Below are positions 24,970 through 36,235 of a DNA stretch of 64,000 nucleotides, piece after piece (within the stretch, counting starts at the first letter, position 1; each line of letters starts with the position of its first letter). The notes beneath the pieces are model-generated. The model worked only from the letters and a program-made list of their open reading frames with translations, did no database searches and was not told where the DNA came from. A program made the translations under genes and the position numbers. Source of the DNA: Aspergillus flavus. Lineage: Eukaryota; Ascomycota; Eurotiomycetes; Eurotiales; Aspergillaceae. The stretch spans positions 1,178,001 through 1,242,000 of the forward strand of contig NC_092404.1 in the NCBI RefSeq assembly GCF_009017415.1, in the 5' to 3' direction.

Positions 24970-26763
24970 TTAAATTAACCCCATTCCCTTCCTAGCAAAC
25001 CGATGTTCTTTGGAAGCAAAGACAGCAAGTCTGCCAAACATGCCTCCGGCCGATGAAACAGCCGATCCAATACTTTGCCAAAAACCGGCAAATGCGAGAC
25101 CACTCTTGAAAATCACTGTGGTAGCATAGCTGCTGAGCGCGGTACAGTAGTTTCCAACCGACACTGGTTGGCTTGTGACGGTAGACATCGTCTGTGAAAT
25201 GCGCAATTGTTGGCTTCCACCACTCGACGAGCGGTTGGTAGACACAGATTGGAGTGGCAGAGAGTTCATCTCCACACTGGTGGACTGTATGCGAAGTGAA
25301 CCTTCGTTGTTGCCATTTGGAACTTGGCGGACACGCCAAGTAATAGTTTGCGGCGAACCGCTTGACACGCGATTGGCGGCACTGTGGCAGATTCCCCGTT
25401 CCAGGACAGATTGCTGCTTTGAGGTCGTTACAAGCAATGTCTGCGTTGGCGACATCAGGCGACCAGGAACTGAAGGAGTCTGGTCGACACCACGCAAGGG
25501 CGTTGTCGACCTGTAAGGCTGCGGCACCTGCGCCCTGAGTTGTCCCGTGTTTGCAGCATTCATAGGCTTTGACAGAGAACCCGGCGAGTGCCTTCCATGG
25601 TACACATCCAATGGTGAAGGCGCAGTGACCGAGTAATTGTCCTGTGGAGACCGACGAACGTCTCTCTCCCTGTGCTTCCAAACCACAGTCTTTGGAGTTT
25701 CTACAGTCGGTGGAAGCACACCAGGCTGCGTCTGTTTAGTAAGTGAAACATGACGTGGCCGTACGTGGGACGGGCTATGGAGTGGCAGACTAGTCTGCCT
25801 AGTTGCATCAAGCACAGCTGTAGTAGGAGAAAGTGCGGGGTTGTTGACATTTAGACGAACGCCCTTGATCTCAAGGCAATTGCACTACATCCTTGTCAGT
25901 ACACTCTGCACACCCAAAGGCATGGTCGGTTTACTTACCCTCTTATGCTGTTTTCGATGTTTTTCACAGGCACCATGTTTTCGAACTTTGATGTAGTTTT
26001 CCTTTTGAGCCCGTGACCGAGGTTTCTGCTTCCTCGGTAGATTCGCTGGCGTGTTCATGTTGAGGTCCAAGACGAGCTCAATCCCGCCGGGTGTCGCATC
26101 GGCGGAGGGAGGTGTTGGCGACTTGGTTGAATCGGACAGTGAAGTAGTCGCAGGGCTGGCGCATGCAGGGTCATGGGAAACACTCCACTGAGGCGATGGA
26201 AAACTGGTATTTGAATCCGAAGACATATCTGTCTCGGGAAGTGGGGCATCTTGCAAGCGCTGTAGATGTAGGGCTATGGCTGCTTCTCGGCGCTTTTCTT
26301 TTTTGGATGAGCAGCTCGGGTCAACCGCCGCTTGCGACTCTACCATATGCCGAATGGTCGAATAGTAATGGTCGTCGTAACCGTGCGCACCTGGCAGCCA
26401 GGCATTGTCAAACTCGGATCCAACGAAGACTTCACTTGGTGAAGTTGACGGAAGTTGAAGGATATCATTGGGGTCTACAACGGGCTCGGCATTCGCGGAG
26501 TCTCCGAAGTATTCCTGGAATGATGGTTCGTGGTTGACAAAGTCGGTGAATGGAAATTGAGTGCACATGTCGAGTCCCGAGTCCCAATTTGAACCGTCCA
26601 GGTCGTTGTAAGTCAGGTCAAAGTCCTTGGGGGAAATTGAGTTCACCGAGGTCGGGTTACTGTCGACATAATCCGAGGGGATATCAAAGAAGTTGTCAAA
26701 GTCAAAGAATTCATCACCCTGGGATGAGTGACCCATTGAGTAAAGCAATTGATCCGCAGACAT
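24970..26763 (-). CDS. Unknown protein with a basic GACxxHRKxHKRC motif
   Basis: Exons 25939-26763 and 24970-25884 join in frame to 579 residues. The N-terminal third is acidic and rich in Asp, Asn, Ser and Phe (for example DEFFDFDNFFDIP), like a transactivation region. At residues about 245-285 lies a dense basic motif, RKQKPRSRAQKENYIKVRK followed by HGACEKHRKQHKRCNC, split by the intron directly after HKR. Its Cys/His spacing suggests a small metal-binding or DNA-binding element. The C-terminal half is Ser/Thr/Gln-rich, and ends with a hydrophobic stretch (SGLAFAGFWQSIGSAVSSAGG). I recognise the motif only as recurring in filamentous-fungal proteins; nuclear regulator is a guess. An upstream TTG could not serve better than the ATG at 26763. 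Confidence 0.7.
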
Positions 26764-27442
26764 TATCAAAGAGTGACTCGTGGTTCAATGGGGGAAGAAT
26801 TGATAGATGGTGTATTATACAGTCAGGGTCGAGCCCGATGAAGCCTTTCCTGATAGGGTATTGTAATGAGGGCTTTTCAGGCGGCTGAATTTCAAAGGAT
26901 TCACCCGAAGACGAGGAGGTCGCTGCGCTTAGAAAGCGAGAAAACAGCCTATCCAACGTCGCACTGAGGAGTAATTTGTGTAATGACTAAGGAACACAAA
27001 GCGTTCACTCTTGAGGGGAAAGGAGATAGATGTAGAAAGAGATGCCTGAATCCTTGAAGGAAGAACTTCCCTCGTTCTCCAGACACCACCTTTCCTCTTC
27101 GGGATCCCGACTCAGCGCTAGACCCGATTGGGTGCCCGACGGCCTCTTCCGTGTTGCAATGCGACATCACATGTCCTTCGTCACTGGGTTTGTGGCTGTG
27201 CGCTTCTTTTTCTTCAACGGGCAATACGAACAATGCCCACTGAGGACACCAATGGCAGTGCATTCTCCCCCCACAGCCTGCCTTGAATACGGAGCGATCG
27301 ACCCCGCCAGGTCACGGTACTGAGTAGTCACAGACCTTGTTGCTGCTTCTTTCTTTTAAACCTTAAAAAACTTGGGTTTGCATGATTTGCATTCTTTCTC
27401 TTTGTATTCATAACACAAGTATCTATATGGCGCACACATGCT
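26764..27442. other. Intergenic region
   Basis: 679 bp: promoter of the basic-motif gene on one side, 3' end of the GPI-type protein on the other. No gene supported. Confidence 0.5.
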
Positions 27443-29569
27443 TTATTCCATGTCCAGCACTCCATAACCACAACAACCAACAGCAATCACTGAAGCCGTC
27501 AAAATACTCAGCGGGAGAATTCCAAGACTTTCTAACAACCTTGCGGCACCAGACTGTTTATCCGAATCGGACGAACTGTCAGCGGCTCCTTTAGTTGACC
27601 CCGAAGTTGCGGTAGCGCTTGGCGTCCGTGAAGGAGTACCATATGTGTGGCTCTTCGCATCATACTTCAGACAAGCGGTGGGTAGAGGATAGGAGGTTGA
27701 TGCCAAGACAGCTTGTACTCCGACCCTTTCACTAAAATCAGCAACGTCGACCTCCATGTTAGCGAGGACACCCATGTCGATGTCCACCGAAGGGGCGATA
27801 TGTGTCAGGCTGTCGAAGACATCATCCAGGACAGATATCAAGCTGCTACCTTCATTCCCTTTATCAGCCACGGGCTCACACTTTTCACTGACATGACTCA
27901 GTTGAGTCGCATTCACAGATACTTTTGGCAGATTGACGAATGCTCCAACACCGCCGGATACGAAGCCCTTGGCCGTACTGATTCCAAGCAGGATCTGCGG
28001 CGTGAAGGTAACACTGAAAATCAAGGACGCCGGTGCAGACGTAGATTCAAACTCCAGCGCGTGGACCTTTGTTTTATCACTACACCCTGTTAGCTCGCCG
28101 TTCAGCGTTCATGCATTGCTGAGGATAACGTACAAACCCGAAATGGAGGAATTCCCGGGCTCACTCATGTTGATCTTAATATTCGAGTTATCAGGTACCT
28201 ACATATATTAGTATAATCGGGGCGAATCTCTCAGCTAGGAAACAGTACCGAAAGATTGAAGCCGTAAGAGAACCCTATCTCCTCCACCATATTCAAGCTA
28301 AGTGAGAGATCCGGCTGGATTATTGGCCCGAAGGCTACAACTCCTGGTATCTAGGGTTGTCAATACCGTCATAGTAAAGCATGATAACACCTTGTGCCCG
28401 GATGCCTACCTCAAATGGAGTGAGAGGAATTGTAGGGAGAGACATGTTAAGGGAAGCCAGAGATTGGCTCAGCGAAAGGCTAAGACCAAGTTCAACCTGT
28501 GCGAAAAGGCCATTCGATGTGATTTCAAGAGCACCGTCGTCAAAAAAGGCAATTGTGTCTTTAATCGTATTCCCAGAAATGTTGAACGAGCCTCGAGTTA
28601 TCTCAATATCGCCCTGGAGCGTGCAGTTTTTGCAGGTCACTGTTACTCCTTGCGGACTAAGATCGTTAGCACCGTGAATATTACATACATTTGCGCTTAT
28701 AAGACCTACATGAACATGTCAGCGGCAGGAGTATCTGGCGGAAATATCTTCTGATTGACATAGTGCTTGTCGAGCGATTTAGTCACACTCGAAGGCAGTC
28801 CCGTTGTCGCAGTGGGAACCGCTGGAAAGGATATGGAAGGCGTAGAGCCTTCCCCTACTACCCTCGTGGTTGTCGGCGCACTTGTTGCCTCCTGCTGTCG
28901 TTTCTGATGCAAGGTATATGTACGCCTCTGGATCCTTGATCGGTGCCTGTGGGAGAAAGACACGCTGGTAGAATGGCTTGCATCGTGCCAGTCGCATTTG
29001 ACCTTCTCCAGGGTGAACACTTGACGAGCAAGGTCGACACTCGTCTTCGTCACACTATATACCGTATGAGATGGACTCAGCCTCGCTTCAAGCTCAGGGA
29101 CTTACTGATGGATGGACCTCTCGCCTTCCAAGTCACAGCCTTCATGGGAAGTGACGACAACAAAATCTGATACAGCCTCGAGTTCCTGCTTTAGGGCTCT
29201 GGCCCGAGTAGGCGAGTCGATGGACAGTTGAATCTTTGAATCCGAGCACGACATATCATCTATGTCGGTTTCTAAAGCCTCAAGGGCAAGAATCGGGTGT
29301 TGAGATGCCACATTGAGGGTAGTGGTGAAGACATATTCCGTGTCATCTCCTGGGACCTCGTGTATAAAGTCGAAACTTGCTTCTCTCTTTAGAGCGACCA
29401 TTTCGATCTCTCTCACTCTGAGGCTGGGGGGCAGACTGGCTGCAGAAAGTCGCCGGGCCTTTGGGAATTCCAAGGTTTGGGAATGCTGATCGAGTGCCAA
29501 GTTGGCCCCTTGAGCAACGCTAAAGATAGCCAAGAGAGCCAACAGGCCAAAGGTTCTAAAAGTGTTCAT
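27443..29569 (-). CDS. Secreted GPI-anchor-type protein, function unknown
   Basis: Six exons (29106-29569, 28710-29054, 28391-28656, 28249-28343, 28079-28198 with donor after 28134, and 27443-28079; the fifth exon is 28134-28198) join in frame to 623 residues. It starts with a signal peptide (TFGLLALLAIFSVAQGANLA). Two extracellular beta-rich regions follow: one ending near residue 150 with SHEGCDLEGERS, and a second after a Thr/Ser-rich linker that contains TCKNCTLQGDIEI. The tail is a Ser/Thr/Gly linker and a terminal hydrophobic segment (LGILPLSILTASVIAVGCC), the layout of a GPI-anchor signal. This two-domain plan is familiar from many uncharacterised fungal cell-surface proteins; adhesion or cell-wall roles are only guesses. 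Confidence 0.75.
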
Positions 29570-31169
29570 CGTACCTGATCGAAAGAAAAACTCGTCCATG
29601 GCGGCGACATGTATACACGCTCTTCTGGCGATAAAAATACAAACGAAACAGAATACCCTCCATCTTGCAGGGTACCATGCATATTACATATACCCCTTTA
29701 ATGCACAAGGTGCCTCAAGGAACACTATATGTGAGCGGACCGTCGCTTCCGCCTCTAGTGCCCTAAGCTAGAGGAAAATGTAATAACGAGGGAGTGATGA
29801 TTATAGGTTACTAACTGCACAGCCCTGTGTCCGTTCAACCTAAGCACAAGGGAGCTGCCGCTATTATGCTCTGTTGGGTCTAGCACCAGTTACTAGACAT
29901 GCAGAGTCACTGTGCCGCAAGGCTGAAGCCGGCGTTAGTACAGCAGCTAACAAACGGCCCCTCAGACGCGACAGGCTAACATCACATTTCTCGCTTATAT
30001 CATTGGTTGTCGAGACCACTTACTGATAACTGTCAGACTGTCAGGGGAATGACGGGGCTGTACACTGCATGGTAACTTGCATGAGGTTTCAAATAGCAAG
30101 AAGCTGCCTGAGAATGATCATGACTGACCCACGAGACGTAAGACTGTACACAGCAGGTACCATAGCATAACTCTTCATGAAGGAGCCACCTTCAACATGG
30201 TTCTTGTTCCGAAGTACCCATGGGTGTTGTATAATGATGAATTGATTATTGTGTCTTGGGTTAGTGTTCCGCCGCCGTTGGCCAACAAAATAAATACATA
30301 CTCCGGAGTACATAAAAATTCGGTCTGTTTCTTACTTTCCAGGGCTCACTGCGATAATTACATAATTTGTATGAAGGTGAGAAATTAAACTATTTCTAGA
30401 CTCAATTCGATGGAGCTCTTACTAGTGCGACGACCAGGCGAGGCCTTCTACCAATATATATCTTAACCTCGGTCGAATTTAACCCTAACCTCCTTTTTGC
30501 CACAACACCATTGCGAAGTGACCGCGACAATCGGGCACATTACTGGATAATGATACTATATTAGGGATAATCGTGAAGTAAGTCTCTGAGACGACGGAAG
30601 ATTAAGCAAAAATGTGTACGTGTTGCCTAGCACTGCACAATGACGATGAAACGTGGAGAATAGGAATGTGGCCACTCCACCAGGAACCTTCCAGGTTGAG
30701 TCTCAACTGGCCAGACCACCTGAATCAAGAACGGTCTAATTATCTAGTGTAGATCCACTGCAGCATTTGAAGAAGCTAGGTCGGCAAGTCAGGTACGCTA
30801 TTAGTCAAAACCAGAGGAACTCGGCAATCCGCGGTCACGATGATGGGGCCGAACCCCGCATAAAAGGGAGCATGCATGATTGACTTAATGTGAGGGGAAG
30901 ACCTGAAGGTCCGCCACCACCTTTCCTTCGTCCTTTCTTTCTCTCTGCAACTTATAAGAGCTCCCAGTGAACCTGTCGACCTGTACAATCTTCCTTCCCA
31001 GCAATCAACCACCGCGATGGTACAGTCATTAAACAATTGGCCCTAATTGAAACTATTTGGTGATCATTTACTGCAACCGGTACGCAAGGGGTGACTGGTG
31101 TAGCCGCGACCCATTCAGAAACGAACGACGCCAACGACGCCTTTTGGTACCACAAGTGATGTGGCTGCG
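29570..31169. other. Divergent intergenic region, 1.6 kb
   Basis: Shared upstream region of the GPI-type protein and the acyl-CoA ligase. It contains the palindrome TACTCCGGAGTA near 30,299, which could bind a Zn2Cys6 factor, but this is not shown. No coding region is supported. Confidence 0.5.
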
Positions 31170-33450
31170 ATGATTGCTCTCAAAAAGTGTGTCCCATTTG
31201 CCTGTCGCCCGAGTGCTGTTTCCCGTGGGACGCCTCGGAGTGCCAGGCACTTGTCCAAGGCCTTGCAAGCACTGCCCCCGTGGCGGCGAGGTTTGCTGAC
31301 CCAGAGCTATGCTCGTGGACCACTAGAGGTACCCTTGTGCTACGTGTTGAGCGTCTAGATCGCATGAGGCTAACATTTACTCTTTTTTACCCTAAGCCTC
31401 CATTGCTGGAATCAACCATTGGGGATCATTTCGCTCAAATCGTTAGCGCATATGGTGACCGAACAGCGTCTGTTTCCTCATCCATTTCAAACTCATCTTG
31501 CTCTGACATAGAAACTAACGCGTGATCAGTGTCATCTGCAAACATCAAAATGACCGAGTAACTTATGCCGGTCTCGATGCGAAAAGCAACGCCCTCGCAC
31601 GGGGCTTGGAGTCTGTAGGCGTGCGCACAGGCGACCGTGTGGGAGTGATGCTGGGAAATTCCATGGAATTCTCCATTGTATGCTATAAGTCTAATCTCCG
31701 GCGCCAATGACGCTCATTATCATTACCAAGATAACTCACGTCCATTGTGCTGCAGGCGACTTATGCGTTGTTTAAACTCGGAGCCATTCTCGTGAGTTTC
31801 TGTCGTCGCGCATACCGCAGAATGGAATTTTAATCTCGCTTCCCAGGTCCCAATAAACCCATCATTCAACGCAACCCAAGTGGTCTCGGCATTAACTCAC
31901 CTAGAGGCTACCCATATGATCGTCAGCACCGAATCTAATCTGCCGCGAAAAGAGCCCCGGAGCAACATCCCAATCTTACAGCACCTGGTCCAAGACCTTC
32001 ACAAATCAAAACTGGAATCCGCGCTTGTCCCATCCCTGAAGCATATCATCATAGTCGACAACTCCTCCGGCCGGGTTGACATCTCCGAGTACAGATCTTT
32101 GACGAAGTTTTCCTCGGTGACATCCGCCGCAAAGGCAGATGAGGCCGCATTGCCATATCGAGATCTATCACCTCATGACGTCGTAAACATCCAATTCACA
32201 TCCGGCACCACCGCCATGCCCAAAGCAGCCTGCCTGACCCATCGATCGGTTCTCAACAACGGCTCCCAGATCGGCGACCGCATGCGCCTCACCCCGGAGG
32301 ATATCGTCTGCTGTCCTCCACCGCTGTTCCATTGCTTCGGCTCCGTGCTAGGATATATGGCTACGGCAACGCACGGCTCGGCCGTCGTATTCCCCACCGA
32401 ATCATTCAACGCCCGGGCAGCGCTCACGGCCGTCCAAGAGGAGAGATGCACCGCGCTTTACGGCGTCCCGACAATGTTCATCGAAGAACTCACCCTGATC
32501 GACGACGGCGAAGTGCCCAATGAAGGATTCGGCCATCTGCGAACAGGCATCGCAGCCGGAAGCAGTGTGCCAGCTGCCCTGATGCAGAGACTGCACAAGG
32601 TCTTAAACCTAACGGAATTGACCATCTGCTATGGCATGACGGAAACCAGCCCCGTCTCCGCCATGACGACCACCGACGATCCGATCGACAAGCGAATCAA
32701 TACCGTCGGCCGACTCATGCCGCATGTAGAAGCGAAAATCGTGAACCCAGCCGATCGGAGCCAGATTCTCCCCGTCGGTGTGCCCGGTGAACTAGCGGTG
32801 AGCGGATACCTCTTGATGAAAGAATACTGGGGCGACCCGCAACGCACCGCGGAATCGATGATCGCGGACGAGAAGGGGAAGGTCTGGATGCATGTATGTT
32901 CTTTTTCCTCTAATCGACCGAACCCATCACATAGATCTCAGCTAGCTAACAATGACATACTAGTCCGGCGACGAAGCGACCATTTCCCCTGACGGGTATG
33001 TGACGATTACTGGTCGAATTAAAGACCTCATTATCCGCGGCGGAGAGAATATCCACCCACTTGAGATCGAGAACTGTATATTGACGCACCCTGGCGTCAT
33101 GGATGTGTCGGTTGTCGGCGTGCCTGATGAGAAGTACGGAGAGGTCGTGGCTGCTTTTATTATTCCCAAAGAACATCAGGATGAGGCTGCGCCTTTGACT
33201 GAGGAGAATATCCGGGAATGGGTACGGGGGCGGTTGAGCAATCACCTTGGTAAGACTTCCTTTCAACAGATTGCTATTATTTATGAGCAAGAGCACATAG
33301 AACTGATGTCCTTACGATACAGTCCCGAAGTACGTTTTCAATTTGGAACACACGACCATCTTCCCCAAAACTGCCAGCGGAAAGATACAGAAGTTTAAAC
33401 TGAAGGAGGATGCTATCAGAACCCTCAAGGAAAGGAACTCGTTGAGCTAA
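31170..33450 (+). CDS. ACSF2-like acyl-CoA synthetase, probably mitochondrial
   Basis: ATP-dependent ligase that activates a carboxylic acid, probably a medium-chain fatty acid, to its CoA ester. Seven exons (31170-31328, 31397-31467, 31530-31677, 31756-31791, 31847-32893, 32964-33249, 33323-33450) join in frame to 624 residues. The first 45 residues are Arg/Ser/Ala-rich without acids, a typical mitochondrial presequence. The AMP-binding loop reads [10 protein letters not shown] (Ala in place of the usual second Gly), then [10 protein letters not shown], the hinge [14 protein letters not shown], and the catalytic Lys region [12 protein letters not shown]. The C-terminus (RNSLS) is not a clear peroxisomal signal. 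Exon 4 is only 36 nt. It is divergent from the GPI-type gene. Confidence 0.9.
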
Positions 33451-33689
33451 TCTCAGCACTTAGTCTGGTGAGTAGTAATGGGACAGACAGACAATCGAAT
33501 CTTGGAAGTAGCAAGCTCAAGCGATAACCTACCTACCAATTCAAGCTATAAAGAAGGAGAGAAGTGAAAGATAAAAAATCTATATGCCTCCAAAACGTAT
33601 GTCCAAGTGTAGCCCTAAAAGATATCAAACGCCATGAACTCCATTTTTCGCAACCCAGCTCTAGATCTAAACTCTATAGTATATGCAAA

Positions 33690-35678
33690 TCATGACACAT
33701 AAACCTCACTCTTCCCCATCCTCCTAGCCCTAGAATTCAATCTGAGATAAATAACCTCCTGCCCAATCGCCAACACCAACGCCCCAGCCACCAAGGCAAT
33801 CATAACGACAAGCCCAGTCAGATACCTACAAACCAAACCAAGCATCAGTCCACATCCACAAATATTGAAAAAAAAAAGTAAAATAAAAGAAAACAAGAAC
33901 TCACAAAGGCGAATCCCTCCCCTGGAAAATCTGCGATCCACCCATCAAACCCGCATTCGAAGCCATGACCCCTAAGTCCATATACTCATCAGCCGCTATC
34001 CGACCACCAGTATCTCCTCCAACAACACATCAGACACTTACACATCCTAGTGATAGTAATGTAACCAATTAGCCCCACAAGCCCAAAGAAAGGATAAAGG
34101 AAAAGAGGAATAACTCACGCAATAGCAATACTCCTCTCCCCACTACACCGACAATTAAGCTGCAACCACGTATTATGCACGGGATGATAGCAAACCGCAA
34201 AGGCATTGATCACAGTCCAGATACCGAATTTTCCCCATTTCCCCTCTACCCTGGGCAGAAGACACCGACACACGATTAACACGATTAGATAGCACGTTAC
34301 GGCGGCGATGACTGTTAGGCCGCGTTTGGTGGTGCGGTCGCTGATATACGAGAAGAAGAAGACGAGGGGTAGGGCTAGGGTGGCGCCGATTGCGGTGAGG
34401 GCGTTGGATTGGAGGCGGGTGAAGCCTAGGGTCCTTTCTCTCTCTCTCTCTATTAGGGGGCTCCTAGATTGTGTGTTTGTTGGGGGTTTGAGGGGGTGTA
34501 CGTACATCATGATTGTCGGGGTGTAGGTGGTTAGTGGACTCCAGGTTGAGAAGACGCAGGGGGCCAGGAGGAAATGGGGCCAGCGGCGGTAGTTGAGGAG
34601 GGCTTTTTTGATGTTGGATTTGTATGCTGGGGAGGAGTGGTGGGTTTTGGAGGGGGTTTCGCTTTCTATTTCGCTTTCACTTTCTCCTTCTCTTCGAGAA
34701 GTTCGAGTGAGTAGAATGTCTCTATCTTCCGGGGAGAAGGATATCACACCCCGCTTTAGAAGATAAGGTCTAGGGTTTGAGGGGCTTTGGGGAAGGAGTA
34801 GCAGGATTATAATTGCTGTTGTTGTGGTGAAGATACCCTCAACTGCGTGTTTGTTGGTTGTTAGAGTAGACTAGGGTTATATGGTGTGATTATTGAAATG
34901 GACATACTAAGAAATATCCACTGCCAACCTTTCAGACCATGTTTCCCATCCAATTTCAAAATCCCCGCCCCTAAAAGAGGCGAGATAGCGTTTCCACCGA
35001 ACATCCCGAAGAAAAAGATGCCGACTCGTTTCGCGAGTTCGGTTTTCTCGTACCATATCGATAAAGTGTATAATGAGGCCGGGATGTATCCTGCTTCCGC
35101 GAGTCCGAGCAGACTCCGTACGACTAGGAAGCCTGTTCGATTGTGCAGGAAGACCTGAAAGGTTGCGATGGTTCCAAATGCGAGGACCTGCGCGGGGATC
35201 CATTTATCGGGCCCGATCTGTATTTTGGTATGTGTTAATTGTGGTTATGGTAGCATATGTACATTGTGTTGATCGAAGACACCAAGTGATGGACGTTATT
35301 AGTAGCAATTGGTGACTTACTTTCTGGAGGATAAGATTAGAAGGAATCTCCAGCACAATGATACCCAAGAACATCAACTGGTTTCCTAGATTGACTGTAC
35401 TCTGGTCGATGTGTATATCCTTGCCAAAGCCGCCGGTCAAGGCACTGGCGATATTCATGCGGTCCAACTGAAATACCGTCATGCCGAATAGCAAGAGGGG
35501 CAGGACTGAGAGATCAATTCTGTACACAATTAATCATTGCCCGTATAACCAAAAAGTCAATTGGGACTGACTTTCTCCGCGTCTTTCGCTCCGACACGGC
35601 ACTCCATAATGTCTCTGTGTCGCTGTTGGATTCCCGCTCCGAATAGTTCTGCTCGGGTTTAGTTTGCGATATAAGCAT
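33690..35678 (-). CDS. TNA1/Dal5-like MFS permease with a 5-nt microexon
   Basis: Plasma-membrane anion:cation symporter of the allantoate/nicotinate permease family. Eight exons join to 491 residues: 35572-35678, 35321-35519, 34908-35217, 34506-34842, 34119-34433, 34042-34046, 33905-33971 and 33690-33825. Family marks include FGMTVFQLDRMNIASA in helix 1, EIPSNLILQK, ARS-like VRSLLGLAEAGYIPA, the conserved GWQWIFLIEG and, across the microexon, AMWVMASNAGLM. Without exon 34042-34046 (five bases, GATGT) no splice choice restores frame or the conserved MWVM. The start ATG at 35678 gives a short cytoplasmic leader. It is convergent with the acyl-CoA ligase. Substrate is unknown; nicotinate, amide or vitamin-like acids are typical for the family. 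Confidence 0.85.
34042..34046 (-). other. Five-nucleotide coding microexon
   Basis: Minus-strand context is ATCACTAG|GATGT|GTAAGTG: an AG acceptor, five bases, and a perfect GTAAGT donor. Together with the flanking exons it encodes the Met and part of the Trp of the conserved AMWVMASN segment. Confidence 0.75.
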
Positions 35679-36235
35679 ATTAATTACAGTAGGAGGTACA
35701 TGAGATGAAGAAGCTTCCTACTGATTGTGAATTTTAAGGGATCTTCAAGGTTAGGGTCCACTGTAAGAAGTGGGATGCTGGCGTGAGGACCTTCCGGGCA
35801 TGATGCAAGATATACTACGTACCTTGAGGGCCGTGGTTCAACAAGGTGTCGGGATTTGAAGAAAATCTCACAACCCTCTGCCTGGATGGCGTCATGAATA
35901 TTCTTATCGGTCATTGAGGCACTAGCTTCATGGTTATTTAGAGATCTTCCAATCAGTCCAGCCTCTCGGCAAAAGCGGGTCGTGATCTTCCAATCTATAG
36001 TTTACATTTTGGATGATTCTAAATAATAAGTCCTCGTACTTATCTACATCATACATTATGTCCTCTTTCGTGACATGCAAAGCTCGGCTGTAGACAAAAT
36101 TCATCAATATCATATAGCCACGAGGGTATCTTGGCCATGAATCGGCGTCATGAGACATCATCGTCATTTATAGTACCACATGGGCCTGCAGTGGTACCCA
36201 AAAACATCATTCGCATAGAGAAACATTGACCATAA
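35679..36235. other. Intergenic region
   Basis: 557 bp between the permease start and the chitin-synthase stop. A 77-codon and another 77-codon minus-strand frame lie here; neither has a motif or joins a neighbour in frame. Confidence 0.5.

Noticed and set aside
4192..30492. Similar GGTCGAATT...CCCTAACC-like strings near 4,192 and 30,473, possibly telomere-like or a dispersed repeat
   Set aside because: Only about 20 bases resemble each other and the orientation differs; no tandem TTAGGG array is present.
35684..35914. Possible upstream first exon of the TNA1-like permease
   Set aside because: Its candidate donors do not join the next exon without a stop, while the ATG at 35678 gives a complete protein in frame.
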